The notes under the pieces were generated by a model. That model was not told the DNA's origin and made no database searches. It saw only the letters and a program-made list of their open reading frames with translations. The position numbers and the translations under genes are program-made. From positions 1-64,000 of the forward strand of contig JACNKX010000112.1 of NCBI GenBank assembly GCA_014381825.1: a stretch of DNA of 64,000 nucleotides, written 5' to 3'. Below, in pieces: positions 27,559-36,936 of this stretch (the first letter of the stretch is position 1; each line of letters starts with the position of its first letter). Origin of the DNA: Planctomycetota bacterium (GTDB lineage: Bacteria; Planctomycetota; Planctomycetia; Pirellulales; Pirellulaceae).

Positions 27559-28983
27559 CTAGGCCAATATTCCGGTGTGAACGTGACCGGCAATATCGGT
27601 CAGGCGGAAGTCCCGACCTGCGTATTGGTGCGTTAGCCGCTTGTGATCCATTCCCATCAAGTGCAGCAACGTGGCGTGTAGATCGTGAACATGCATCTTG
27701 TTTTCGACGGCATAGTAGCCGTATTCGTCAGTCGCTCCGTATTTGAAGCCGGTCTTCACGCCAGCACCGGCCATCCACATTGTGAATCCTTCCGGGTTGT
27801 GATCTCGACCGTCTTTGCCTTGAGCCACGGGGGTTCGGCCAAACTCGCCGCCCCACATAACGAGTGTATCTTCCAGTAAGCCTCGTTGTTTGAGATCCTT
27901 CAGCAATCCTGCGATTGGTCGGTCGACTTCGAGCGAGTTTTTTGAATGGCCTTCTCGGAGATTGCCATGTTGATCCCACTGCACATTGGTGTCGCTGTGT
28001 GTTACTTGAATGAATCGCACGCCACGTTCAGCGAACCGGCGTGCAAGAAGACACTGGCGGCCAAAGTCTTCAGTAACTTCCTCGTCGAGACCGTAGAGTC
28101 GCCGCGTCGCTTCCGTCTCGTCGGCGATGTTTTGTATTTTAGGCACTTCGGATTGCATTCGAAATGCTAGTTCAAACGAGTTGATACGAGCTTCGAGCGC
28201 GGAGTTCGGGCCGGTGGCTTCGAGGTGGTCACGGTTCACCTTCGCAAGCATGTCGAGTTGCATGCGCTGTAATTCACGTGGCCACTTCGGGCTGCGGATG
28301 TATTTGACCTGTGCCTCCGACGACGGCTTGCTCGCGACGCCCAACGGCACGCCTTGGCAATAGGCTGGCAAGAACGCGGAACCCCAGTTCTTTACACCAC
28401 CGTGCGCGAGTGTGGGACAGATCGTGATGAAACCAGGAAGGTTGTCGTTCTCGGTTCCCAAGCCGTAAGTAACCCACGCTCCCATACTCGGTCGGACGAA
28501 TGTGTCGCTGCCCGTATGCAGTTTGAGGAGCGCTCCGCCGTGCGCGGCATTGGTCCCGTGAACTGAATTCAAAATGCATAGATCATCAACGCACTCAGCA
28601 ACATGTGGAAATAGATCGCTGACTTCAATGCCGCTTTGGCCGCGCTTTCGGAATCGCCACGGCGAACCGAGCAGGTTGCCAGTCGCGGCGAACTGAACCC
28701 GTGGCTTGTCGAACGGAAGCTCCTTGCCATCATCTTTTTGAAGTTGCGGCTTGTAATCGAAAGTATCGAGATGCGATGGACCGCCCTTCATAAACAGAAA
28801 GATGACTCTCTTCGCGCGGGGTGCGAAGTGGGTTGAATGCGGCGCAAGTGGATTGTCTGCCGCTGCTTCGTCACCTAGCATCGACGCCAACGCGAGGTTT
28901 CCGAATCCAATCGCACTTGTGCGAAGGAGTTGGCGACGCGAGATGCCCGCGCCAATTTGAGAAGTATTCAGATCGTGATTCAT
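27559..28983 (-). CDS. DUF1501 domain protein, Tat-exported
   Basis: A 474-residue DUF1501 protein with a twin-arginine signal (SRRQLLRTSAIGFGNLALAS). Core motifs include VIFLFMKGGPSHLDTFDYKP, VHGTNAAHGGALLKLHTG and VMWGGEFGRTPVAQGKDGRD. It is the second DUF1501 gene in the window but belongs to a different subtype from the one at 13202: the GGPSHLDTFD and GGEFGRTP sequences are of the larger, commoner type. It lies 12 bases downstream of the cytochrome/PSD gene at 28996, as usual in planctomycetes. Its stop is six bases from the convergent EF-hand stop. Confidence 0.94.
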   Translation of the reverse strand: MNHDLNTSQIGAGISRRQLLRTSAIGFGNLALASMLGDEAAADNPLAPHSTHFAPRAKRVIFLFMKGGPSHLDTFDYKPQLQKDDGKELPFDKPRVQFAATGNLLGSPWRFRKRGQSGIEVSDLFPHVAECVDDLCILNSVHGTNAAHGGALLKLHTGSDTFVRPSMGAWVTYGLGTENDNLPGFITICPTLAHGGVKNWGSAFLPAYCQGVPLGVASKPSSEAQVKYIRSPKWPRELQRMQLDMLAKVNRDHLEATGPNSALEARINSFELAFRMQSEVPKIQNIADETEATRRLYGLDEEVTEDFGRQCLLARRFAERGVRFIQVTHSDTNVQWDQHGNLREGHSKNSLEVDRPIAGLLKDLKQRGLLEDTLVMWGGEFGRTPVAQGKDGRDHNPEGFTMWMAGAGVKTGFKYGATDEYGYYAVENKMHVHDLHATLLHLMGMDHKRLTHQYAGRDFRLTDIAGHVHTGILA

Positions 28984-28995
28984 AGCGGCTCAAGT

Positions 28996-31449
28996 CTATT
29001 GCAGGTGCAAGAACTCGCTCGATACGAGCATAACATGACACAACGCCTCCCAGCCTCCGGGCGTGACTGCCTTCTCGCCCGAGTCCGCCGTTGCGTCTTG
29101 GCTTCCTACAGCCGCCACGAACGCGATTGCTTGCTCCGTTTCAGTGTCGGAAGGCGGTCGTCCGAAAGCCAATGCATAGAGTCTGCTGACTCGTTCGTGA
29201 TGATCTGACGGAACTTCGCTCGCCAGTCGGTCGGAAAATGCTTGCGCACTTCGAGCGAGAAAATCACTGTTCATTAGAAACAACGCTTGCGGGGCGATCG
29301 TTGATGTGGTGCGATCACCAGTCGGCACGCTCGCATCGGAGTAGTCGAACAGCGAGAAGACGTCGAACAGATGATTGCGGATCACCGGCAGATAGATCGA
29401 CCGTCGAGTCGTATCATAAGTTGTCTCGTCTTTGGAGGTGTGATTGAAGACGAACTCGCGATTTCCGACGTGCAACATCGAACCGCCCATTTCGGTATCA
29501 AGCAAGCCGCTGACGGAAAGCAGCGAATCCCGAATGGCCTCCGCTTCTATTCGTCGCATGTTGGCTCGCCACTGCCAGTGGTTCTCTGGATCAGCAGCGG
29601 ACGCAATGTCGTTGTTCGAAACGCTCATTTGATAAGTGCTGGATAAGACGATTTCGCGATGCAACTCCTTCAACGACCAACCGCTATCAACCAGCCGCGC
29701 TGCCAAGTAATCAAGCAACGGCTGATTGACTGGAGGATCTCCGAGTCTTCCAAAGTTGTCGGTCGAGCCGACCAAGCCTCGACCGAAATGCCAACGCCAC
29801 ATCCGATTCACGATCACGCGACTGGTCAGAGGGTGTTCAGGTCGAACTAACCAGTGAGCGAGCTGTAAACGGCCGCTCTGTTTTTCGCCGATCGCTGGCT
29901 GACCATCGAACGCGAGTACTTCGGGCACGCCTCGTTTGATCTCTTTGCCGAGCGAAAGATGGCTACCGCGAATGTGAACCTGTGTGTTAGCCACTGCCGC
30001 ATCAATGACGCCCATCGCGGTTGGAAGTTCTGGCAGGGAGGCTTCGAGCGCAGTTAACTCGGCGCGCAATTGCTTCAGCTTGTCTTTTGATTCTTGCGAG
30101 TAGCGAGATTCGGCATCTTTGGGAAGCGCCGCTCCGTCGCTGAGTTGCTTCTTAAGTTCGGCATTGGCTATGTCAGTGGCTTGTTGGATCGCCGTCTTTT
30201 GAGCTGCGATCTTGCTTTCAAAGTCTTCCTTTTGCCTGCGTTGGTGCGCGGTTGCAATGGAGTTTTCGTTCCACTTCGCGATTCGTTTGAACGACTCCAT
30301 TGTTTGAGTACTTTTGAAAATGCCGGCCAAAGCGTAGTAATCGTCGGTCCGAATCGGATCGAACTTATGGTCGTGGCAGCGGGCACAGCCCAGCGTCAAT
30401 CCCATGAACGTGCGACCGATCGTATCGATCTGTTCATCAATGATATCGACTTCCATCTTCTGCTCGTCACCCTCGGCCAGCACCTTGGGGCCGAGCGAGA
30501 GAAATCCCGTCGCCACGAGTTGCTCGTTCCGCCGCGACTCTTCCTCCGTCGGCAATAAGTCGCCCGCGAGTTGCTCCACGACGAATTCGTCAAATGGCTT
30601 GTCCGCGTTGAGCGATCCAATGACATAGTCCCGATAGCGCCATGCGTTTCCGTGCGCAACATTCTCGTCCAAGCCGTTCGAGTCGGCATAGCGAGCGACG
30701 TCCAACCAATGTCGCCCCCATCGCTCGCCGTAATGTGTTGAATTGAGCATCCGATCCACAACGCGTACAACGGCCATCGGCGAACGGTCGGCAAGAAACG
30801 CATCGACCTCGGCGGGAGTCGGCGGCAGCCCGATCAAGTCAAACGTCATTCGCCGGAGCAGTGTGCGTTTGTCGGTCGCGGGTGCTGGAGTAAGCTGCTT
30901 CGACTCTAGGTGGGCCAGAACAAAGTGGTCGAGCGGGGCCTGCGGCCAGGCGACGCTTTGAACTTTTGGCAGGTCAGCCTTCTTGGGTGGTTGAAACGAC
31001 CAGAATTCACGTGCCCGCTGCATATCGATCGCTCCACGGCGCGGCGTCACTTCTCCCGCGCTCTTAGGCAGCGCGGCACCATTCTCAATCCAACGTCGAA
31101 TGTCCGCGATATCGTCATCATCGAGCTTGCCTGACGGCGGCATCTGGAGATCGTCGTCGACGTAGCTCAGAGCGACCAAGATCAAACTCTGGGCTGGTTC
31201 ACCTTCAACGACCGCCGGCCCGGACGCTCCTCCTTCCAGAATTCCGTCTGTCGTATCCAACCGCAAATCCGACTCTTTCAACTCAGCCCCGTGACATTCG
31301 TAGCAATGTTCGACGAACAATGGCCGGATCTTCGTTTCGAAGAAGCGCAGTTGCTCCTTGTCTTCGTCTTCGGCAAAACCGACAAGTGGAACGAGCAAAA
31401 CGAGAAGCGACACTAGAGGGCAGGCAAGGTCTCGTGGGAAGGCGGGCAC
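28996..31449 (-). CDS. PSCyt1-DUF1549-DUF1553 (planctomycete cytochrome c) protein
   Basis: An 817-residue exported protein with three parts. The N-terminal PSCyt1 domain has a haem-c site CYECHG after IRPLFVEH. DUF1549 follows (MTFDLIGLPPTPAEVDAFL, RWGRHWLDVARYADSNG, and a second Cys motif CARCHDHKFDPI). DUF1553 has SRVIVNRMWRWHFGRGLV and the C-terminal AFGRPPSDTETEQAI. A coiled Lys/Glu-rich stretch lies between DUF1549 and DUF1553. I prefer a GTG start at 31449 because a signal-type hydrophobic run (LVSLLVLLVPLVGFA) follows and GGAG stands about eight bases upstream; the frame extends to 31533. It likely works with the DUF1501 partner downstream. Confidence 0.9.
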   Translation of the reverse strand: MPAFPRDLACPLVSLLVLLVPLVGFAEDEDKEQLRFFETKIRPLFVEHCYECHGAELKESDLRLDTTDGILEGGASGPAVVEGEPAQSLILVALSYVDDDLQMPPSGKLDDDDIADIRRWIENGAALPKSAGEVTPRRGAIDMQRAREFWSFQPPKKADLPKVQSVAWPQAPLDHFVLAHLESKQLTPAPATDKRTLLRRMTFDLIGLPPTPAEVDAFLADRSPMAVVRVVDRMLNSTHYGERWGRHWLDVARYADSNGLDENVAHGNAWRYRDYVIGSLNADKPFDEFVVEQLAGDLLPTEEESRRNEQLVATGFLSLGPKVLAEGDEQKMEVDIIDEQIDTIGRTFMGLTLGCARCHDHKFDPIRTDDYYALAGIFKSTQTMESFKRIAKWNENSIATAHQRRQKEDFESKIAAQKTAIQQATDIANAELKKQLSDGAALPKDAESRYSQESKDKLKQLRAELTALEASLPELPTAMGVIDAAVANTQVHIRGSHLSLGKEIKRGVPEVLAFDGQPAIGEKQSGRLQLAHWLVRPEHPLTSRVIVNRMWRWHFGRGLVGSTDNFGRLGDPPVNQPLLDYLAARLVDSGWSLKELHREIVLSSTYQMSVSNNDIASAADPENHWQWRANMRRIEAEAIRDSLLSVSGLLDTEMGGSMLHVGNREFVFNHTSKDETTYDTTRRSIYLPVIRNHLFDVFSLFDYSDASVPTGDRTTSTIAPQALFLMNSDFLARSAQAFSDRLASEVPSDHHERVSRLYALAFGRPPSDTETEQAIAFVAAVGSQDATADSGEKAVTPGGWEALCHVMLVSSEFLHLQ

Positions 31450-31541
31450 CGTCGGGTCTCCGGAGGAGTGTGATTGACGGACTTCATTATAAGCGAGGCG
31501 GGCGATGATACCCAACCTCTGCGGTGGTATCACGGTTTTAT

Positions 31542-31563
31542 GGTGTGGCTAACGCCAAACACC
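31542..31563 (-). terminator. possible hairpin terminator after the HtrA gene
   Basis: On the minus strand, 50 bases after the HtrA stop, GGTGTTTGGCGTTAGCCACACC can fold with an eight-pair stem, a two-base bulge and a four-base loop. There is no T run after it, so it may be a factor-dependent site or a small repeat rather than a classical terminator. Confidence 0.3.
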
Positions 31564-31613
31564 CTACGTTTCGGGGTATATTGCTCATCGTAGACGGTGC
31601 TACGCGACTCACC

Positions 31614-32840
31614 CTAGTCGCTTGCGGCAAGTGTAACTGGCACATCTAGCTCGCGATTGTCGCGAATGACTCGTACGATGACTCGGTCGCCCGGCTTTTT
31701 ACTTTCGACGACATCTTGAAATTCATCGCCAGTGGCAACTGCTGCCCCGTCAACAAAGATGATTCGATCCGCATGCGATCGGTCGACGTAAGTTCGCTCG
31801 TACACAAAGGGTCCTCGCTGCTCCTTTTGTGTGACGACCTCGAAGCCACGTAAGCCAGCACGATCTGCCGGGCCACCAGGTGCGACGTCGATTATCATCA
31901 ATCCGCGCTCCGTCTCGTAAACGCTGGCGATTCCGATCACTGGACGAATGACTCGGCCATGCTCGATCAACTGTGGGATGACGCGGCGGATTGTGTTGAC
32001 TGGAATCGAGAAGCCAACACCCGTGTTCTCGCCACTCTGACTCGGGTTCGCGATCGCGGTGTTCATGCCGACAAGCTCGGCTCGCGAATTGAGCAACGGA
32101 CCACCCGAGCTGCCGCTATTCAGCGCCGCGTCGATCTGAATAATTGACTTCATTTGACGCCCCGTCCTCGACGGAATGGACTGCTTCAAGTTCGAGACAA
32201 TCCCAACAGTTAACGTTCGCTCCAGCCCAAACGGGTTGCCGATCGCAAGGATCTTTTGTCCGACACGCAGCCGACTCGAATCGCCAAGTTGCACCGGGTA
32301 GAGCGATTTCTGGGGCGCTTTAATCTTTAGTACCGCGATGTCATTCGGCGGGTCCTTGCCAACTAGGCCGGCGTCGTACGCCTCGCCATTAAACAACGTA
32401 ACGCGAATCTCGCGAGCCCCTTCGATAACGTGAAAGTTCGTCAGAATATGTCCTTGCATGTCGAGTACCGAACCAGAGCCTTCTCCCGCGGAGGGCACTT
32501 CGGTCATAAAGAAGCCGCCCGGCCGACTTGTGCGCGTCGTGATGTGGACGACGCTTCGATTGGCCCGATCGTAAACCTCGATGTTGACTAACTCGTCTTG
32601 TGTGTACTCGCCCGCGCGAACTACGGTCCCGCCGGAAGCGGTCCTCGAACGGAGCGCAGGAGTCGTGTCGTCGATTAGATCCGTGCTGGGGCGTGGATTC
32701 AGTTCTCGAACTTCAGCGGAACGACGCGGAATCGCATCTTGCGCCAAAACGATGGACTGAGGCGAATCTTTCACTAGCCAGAACGCTAGCGTCGCTCCGG
32801 CAAGCGCCGAGCACGCACAAGCCAATAGATATTTTGTCAT
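31614..32840 (-). CDS. HtrA/DegP-like serine protease with PDZ domain
   Basis: A 408-residue trypsin-like envelope protease. An N-terminal hydrophobic anchor or signal (residues 5-22) is followed by a low-complexity linker, then the protease domain with catalytic His137 (TNFHVIEGA), Asp167 (PNDIAVLKI) and Ser245 (NSGSSGGPLLN). One PDZ domain follows (IDVAPGGPADRAGLRGFEVV), with an insertion before its carboxylate loop. HtrA proteases degrade or refold damaged envelope proteins. A GGGAG ribosome site precedes the ATG. It is apparently monocistronic. Confidence 0.94.
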   Translation of the reverse strand: MTKYLLACACSALAGATLAFWLVKDSPQSIVLAQDAIPRRSAEVRELNPRPSTDLIDDTTPALRSRTASGGTVVRAGEYTQDELVNIEVYDRANRSVVHITTRTSRPGGFFMTEVPSAGEGSGSVLDMQGHILTNFHVIEGAREIRVTLFNGEAYDAGLVGKDPPNDIAVLKIKAPQKSLYPVQLGDSSRLRVGQKILAIGNPFGLERTLTVGIVSNLKQSIPSRTGRQMKSIIQIDAALNSGSSGGPLLNSRAELVGMNTAIANPSQSGENTGVGFSIPVNTIRRVIPQLIEHGRVIRPVIGIASVYETERGLMIIDVAPGGPADRAGLRGFEVVTQKEQRGPFVYERTYVDRSHADRIIFVDGAAVATGDEFQDVVESKKPGDRVIVRVIRDNRELDVPVTLAASD

Positions 32841-33150
32841 GTTCAGCTCCCAATATCAGCTCCGCAGAATCGTAAAAGCAGAGGCTCCACATCATTAAAA
32901 AACATAATCAATCTCTTCTTCGCGGGCGAGAGCAATGATCTTGGCAAAGCAAATAGCACCTCGCCACTCACGCGCGGTTGCCCTTCCCACAACCGCTGCA
33001 TCGTGCGAGACTCCCAACCATCAGCGACAAAACCGCTGCTGTTTTGACCTACGCAAAGCAGCCAGTTTCGGTTCGCGAATGGTCTTCAACAGTTACGCGC
33101 CGCGTCATCACGAGAGCGGCAATCACTAAGAAAACGCCGAAGGAACGGCA
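32841..33150. other. divergent intergenic region
   Basis: This 310-base gap between the HtrA gene and the acyltransferase gene should hold promoters for both. An A-rich stretch (ATTAAAAAACATAATCAAT) near 32893-32912 is the most promoter-like part, on the HtrA side. I see no protein-like frame, RNA gene or repeat. Confidence 0.45.
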
Positions 33151-34077
33151 GTGAGTTTCAAGTCGCTAACCGGTTGGCTGGGGTACGTTGCGGTTCGCAT
33201 CCTGATTTGCATGATTCAAGCCGTGCGAATAGAAACTTGCGCGGCGATTGCGAGACAGTTGGCGGTCATAGCGAACGATGTTGTCCGGCTGCGGGGAACG
33301 GTGGTCGACGACAATCTCCGGAATGTATTCCCGGATCTGGCGGACGCCGAACGCCGGCACGTATCACGCCGAATGTGGGAGCATTTGTTGCTCATGGTAT
33401 GCGAGATCGCCCACGCCCCGCGGAAGATCCATCGCGGCAATTGGCGCAGTCACGTCTCGTTCGGTGGACGACGCCAGATAGTTCAATTACTGCTGGATCC
33501 GCGGCCAACGGTCTTAGTCGCGGGTCACTTCGGGAACTTCGAACTCGGCGGATTTATCACGGGACTGTTGGGGTTCCCGAGCTTTACCGTCGCGCGAACG
33601 CTCGATAATCCGTACTTAGATCGATACATCAACAGCTTTCGCGGCGCCAATGGGCAGTTCATCTTGCCCAAGCAAGGAAGCTCGGCCCAGGTGCAAGCGG
33701 TCCTTGCTGGCGGCGGAGTCTTGTCGCTCTTAGGCGATCAACATGCGGGACCGAAAGGTTGTTGGGTCGAGTTCCTCGGTCGACCGGCGTCATGCCACAA
33801 GGCGATCGCGCTGTTCCCGATGACCAGCGGCGCGCCGATGTTGGCGGCAGCCACAACGCGTCCTGGTGGTCCCATGAAGTTCAGAATCGATCTCCTAGGT
33901 GTGCTCGATCCGGCGGAATCCCCGACAGAAGTGAGCAGTGTTCCAAGCGTCACTCAGTGGTACAACGATCGATTAGAGGAGGCGATTCGGTTAGCTCCAG
34001 AGCAATATTGGTGGGTGCATCGACGCTGGAAGGGAACACCACCAAAGCGAATGTTGGCTCGCCGGCAAGCGGCATAA
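33151..34077 (+). CDS. LpxL/HtrB-like lysophospholipid acyltransferase family protein
   Basis: A 308-residue membrane-associated acyltransferase of the lipid A late-acyltransferase (LpxL/LpxM, HtrB) family. The H-x4-[DE] active site is present as GHFGNFELGG (His126, Glu131), and the LLGDQHAGPKGCWVEFLGRP segment matches the family's substrate motif. An N-terminal hydrophobic helix anchors it. Translation starts at GTG 33151 with AAGGAA seven bases upstream. The family moves fatty acyl chains to lipid A precursors or other lipids. It is a single gene with no other lpx gene in the window, so the acceptor is uncertain. Confidence 0.9.
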   Translation: MSFKSLTGWLGYVAVRILICMIQAVRIETCAAIARQLAVIANDVVRLRGTVVDDNLRNVFPDLADAERRHVSRRMWEHLLLMVCEIAHAPRKIHRGNWRSHVSFGGRRQIVQLLLDPRPTVLVAGHFGNFELGGFITGLLGFPSFTVARTLDNPYLDRYINSFRGANGQFILPKQGSSAQVQAVLAGGGVLSLLGDQHAGPKGCWVEFLGRPASCHKAIALFPMTSGAPMLAAATTRPGGPMKFRIDLLGVLDPAESPTEVSSVPSVTQWYNDRLEEAIRLAPEQYWWVHRRWKGTPPKRMLARRQAA

Positions 34078-34231
34078 GGCGGTGGGACCGTGGCCAATGC
34101 GAGCTGTCGCTCGGTTGGCGACAACGTGCTGCGATTGGTCGCTGGAGTCGAGTTACAAAACGGACTAAGTTATCTATCGTGTCGCAAGGCTGATCGTTCA
34201 CCGCCTGTCAAAAACTCGCAAGTCGCTGTAA

Positions 34232-34263
34232 GCTGAAGAACAACGTGGCTGAAGAACAACGTG
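34232..34263. repeat. 16-base perfect tandem duplication
   Basis: GCTGAAGAACAACGTG occurs twice in direct tandem (34232-34247 and 34248-34263), 41 bases before the Rieske gene. It looks like a simple slippage or duplication event in the leader region; a paired binding site is possible but not supported by anything else. Confidence 0.8.
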
Positions 34264-34304
34264 ATCGTCACTTCATAAAACAGAACTCGACCTGACTTGG
34301 CAAC

Positions 34305-34616
34305 ATGTCGAATTGGATCCGGATCGCTTCTGTCGAACAGTGCCCGCCGGGCAACGCTTGCGAACTTGTAGCGGGTGATCGAATCATTGCGTTGTTCAAC
34401 ATCAACGGCGAGTTCCATGCATTGGATGGAATCTGCCCCCACCAAGGTGGTCCGCTCGGCAAAGGCAAGGTAACCGATTGCATCGTGACGTGCCCTTGGC
34501 ACGGATGGCAATTCGACGTGAAGACAGGCCAGCACCAAACGAGCGCGTCGCTGCTGCAAACCAAGATCGCGGTTAAGGTTGAAGGAGATAGCGTTCTCGT
34601 GGACGTTGAGGCATGA
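34305..34616 (+). CDS. Rieske [2Fe-2S] ferredoxin, NirD-like
   Basis: A 103-residue single-domain Rieske protein. Cluster ligands are Cys44 and His46 in CPHQGGPLGKG and Cys63 and His66 in CPWHGWQFDV, spaced as in soluble dioxygenase-type ferredoxins and NirD. It carries electrons to an oxygenase or reductase, but no such partner is encoded nearby. Its stop overlaps the start of the next gene (ATGA), so it is coupled to a GNAT protein, an unusual partner. Confidence 0.92.
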   Translation: MSNWIRIASVEQCPPGNACELVAGDRIIALFNINGEFHALDGICPHQGGPLGKGKVTDCIVTCPWHGWQFDVKTGQHQTSASLLQTKIAVKVEGDSVLVDVEA

Positions 34617-35572
34617 TCCACTATCGCCCCTTCCTGAACAGCGACCCGCCGGCCATCGCGGAGATCTGGCGAAGTCAGCCTCCCACGAATTCGTTCATCC
34701 AGCTGATGACACCAGCCGTCTTGGATGACCTTGTCTACTCCAAGCCGTTCTTCGACCGAGCTGGATTGATTTTGGCGGTCCAAGACGACAAGCCGGTTGG
34801 ATTTGTTCATGCCGGCTTTGGGCCGAACGCTGAACTCACCGGCATCGATCACAACTCAGGCACGACCGCGTTATTGCTCGTCTCGCCCCATCGCGACCGA
34901 GAAACGATTGCGCGCGAGCTTCTGTCGAGAAGCGAGCAATATCTTCTCGGGCAGGGGGCTACGACCTTGTTCGGTGGTGCGACGAAATTGCTGGCACCGT
35001 TCTACCTGGGGCTCTACGGCGGCAGTCAGTTGTCAGGTATCTTGGCGTCGGACGTAAATAGCACGGCGTTGTATCGTGAAGCCGGATATTCTGAATCAGT
35101 TCACGCTCGTGTGTTTCGCTGCGACCTAAGAGGTTTTCGCGCGCCGGTTGACCGCGAGTTAATGCAAGTTCGCCGCCAGTTTCAACTTGTGAAACAAGCC
35201 GAATCGCTTCCCAGAACTTGGTGGGAAGCATGTGAATTCGCGGCAATCGAACGATTGGAGTTCGTTCTGCTTCCCAAGGCCAAAGGAGCCCCAGTTGCCG
35301 AAGCGACGTTTTGGGACATCGAGCCGTTGGCCAGTTCGTGGGGTGTTCATGCGATGGGATTGGCGTCGATAGAAATAGACGCTTCCCCGAACGCGTGTGC
35401 GGTAGCGACACATTTCATCGGCGAGATCTTTCGGCAACTGCAAGGCTTCGGAATAACCCTCGTGGAATTTCAGCTTAGGCCCAACGAATCATTGGCCGTT
35501 GAGGCTTGTCGAAAACTGGGGTTTGAAGAGATCAACACGGGCCTCTTGTTTCGGAAGCCTTCAAGTTCGTAA
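34613..35572 (+). CDS. GNAT family N-acetyltransferase, two-domain
   Basis: A 319-residue protein in which two GNAT-like halves can be seen. The first has an acetyl-CoA loop-like segment (LLVSPHRDRETIARELLSRS, residues about 85-104) and GAPKAK-type core sequence elsewhere; the second, near the C terminus, ends in the typical ESLAVEACRKLGFEEINTG. Substrate is unknown. It overlaps the Rieske gene by four bases. The C-terminal half is the better match, and the first may have lost activity. Confidence 0.8.
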   Translation: MIHYRPFLNSDPPAIAEIWRSQPPTNSFIQLMTPAVLDDLVYSKPFFDRAGLILAVQDDKPVGFVHAGFGPNAELTGIDHNSGTTALLLVSPHRDRETIARELLSRSEQYLLGQGATTLFGGATKLLAPFYLGLYGGSQLSGILASDVNSTALYREAGYSESVHARVFRCDLRGFRAPVDRELMQVRRQFQLVKQAESLPRTWWEACEFAAIERLEFVLLPKAKGAPVAEATFWDIEPLASSWGVHAMGLASIEIDASPNACAVATHFIGEIFRQLQGFGITLVEFQLRPNESLAVEACRKLGFEEINTGLLFRKPSSS

Positions 35573-35670
35573 ATCGATGTAGACACAATCTCGAATCTCG
35601 CGAAACTATAAAGTATTGGCATCGGGATGCATTGGCACCAGTGATTTTGCGTCGACAACGGGAGAGTCTA

Positions 35671-36918
35671 ATGGACGGAGTTGTTACGGTCGTTTTGGCG
35701 GGAGGAAAAGGAACACGTCTCGAGCCGCTAACGCGCGATCGCGCCAAACCTGCCGTCCCGTTTGGCGGGGCTTACCGGATCATCGACTTCACCTTGTCGA
35801 ATTGTCTGAACAGCGGTCTGAAAAAGATCCTCGTACTCACGCAATACAAAGCGATGAGTCTCGATCGGCACATTAATGTCGGGTGGCGAAAACTGTTCTG
35901 CTGGGAATTGGGCGACTTTATCGACGTGGTCCCGCCACAACAAAGGATTGACGAACATTGGTATCGCGGCACGGCGGATGCCGTCTACCAAAACATCTAT
36001 GCCATCGAAAAGGAAGATCCCGAGTATGTTGTCGTGCTCGCCGGTGATCACGTCTACAAGATGGATTACAGCAAAATGGTCAATTTCCATAAAGAGAACA
36101 ATGCGGACGTGACCGTCGCGGCCTTGCAAGTTCCTGTGGAGACGGCCGCCGGCCAGTTCGGCGTCATGGAAGCTGAAGCCGACTCAAGAATCGTCGGTTT
36201 TCAAGAGAAACCTCTGACTCCAAAATCGATGCCTGGCGACAGCTCGCAGTGTCTCGCTTCGATGGGGATCTACGTCTTTTCGGCGCGCTTCATGTACGAG
36301 CAACTGTGCCAGAACGCCGCAAGACTTAACGCTGGCCATGACTTCGGTCACAACATCATCCCTTCGATAATTGATTCGCACCGGGTCTTCGCGTTTCCGT
36401 TTCGCGACGAGAATCAGAAGGCAGAAGCTTACTGGCGAGATGTCGGCACGCTCGACGCATACTATGAAACGAACATGGACCTTGTGAATGTCGATCCACT
36501 GCTGAACGTATATGACGACACTTGGCCGATTTGGACGCATCGCCCCAACGTGCCTCCGCCAAAGTTCGTCTTCGCAGAAGAGGAGGAAGATGGTCGACGC
36601 GGGCAAGCGCTCGACAGTGTCGTATGTGCTGGCTCAATCCTATCGGGTGGCAGCGTTCAAGGCTCGATCATTGGATCAGAGTGTCGCATCAACAGCTATG
36701 CGCATGTCGACGATTCGATCCTGTTCGATTGCGTCAACGTTGGTCGTCATGCTCGAATCCGTCGAGCGATTATCGACAAGGGCGTAACCATTCCGCCGGG
36801 AACTGAGATCGGCTTCGACCACGACGCGGACCGCCGACGCGGTTTCACTGTGAGCGAGAGCGGGATCGTGGTAATCGGCAAGAGCGCCGGATCAGAGAAT
36901 CTATTTGAAGCGGCGTAG
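35671..36918 (+). CDS. glgC: glucose-1-phosphate adenylyltransferase
   Basis: This 415-residue enzyme makes ADP-glucose from ATP and glucose 1-phosphate, the committed step of glycogen synthesis. The nucleotidyltransferase domain has VVLAGGKGTRLEPLTRDRAK, YRIIDFTLSNCLNSGLKK, RGTADAVYQN and VVLAGDHVYKMDYSKM. The C-terminal left-handed beta-helix (VQGSIIGSECRINSYAHVDD, then IDKGVTIPPGTEIGFD) is the regulatory part. Length is normal. ATG 35671 has GGGAGAG upstream and starts exactly at the family N terminus; a frame extension to 35632 is not conserved. No glgA or glgB lies nearby. It converges on the symporter gene. Confidence 0.97.
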   Translation: MDGVVTVVLAGGKGTRLEPLTRDRAKPAVPFGGAYRIIDFTLSNCLNSGLKKILVLTQYKAMSLDRHINVGWRKLFCWELGDFIDVVPPQQRIDEHWYRGTADAVYQNIYAIEKEDPEYVVVLAGDHVYKMDYSKMVNFHKENNADVTVAALQVPVETAAGQFGVMEAEADSRIVGFQEKPLTPKSMPGDSSQCLASMGIYVFSARFMYEQLCQNAARLNAGHDFGHNIIPSIIDSHRVFAFPFRDENQKAEAYWRDVGTLDAYYETNMDLVNVDPLLNVYDDTWPIWTHRPNVPPPKFVFAEEEEDGRRGQALDSVVCAGSILSGGSVQGSIIGSECRINSYAHVDDSILFDCVNVGRHARIRRAIIDKGVTIPPGTEIGFDHDADRRRGFTVSESGIVVIGKSAGSENLFEAA

Positions 36919-36936
36919 TCTTCCGGAGCGGTTGAG

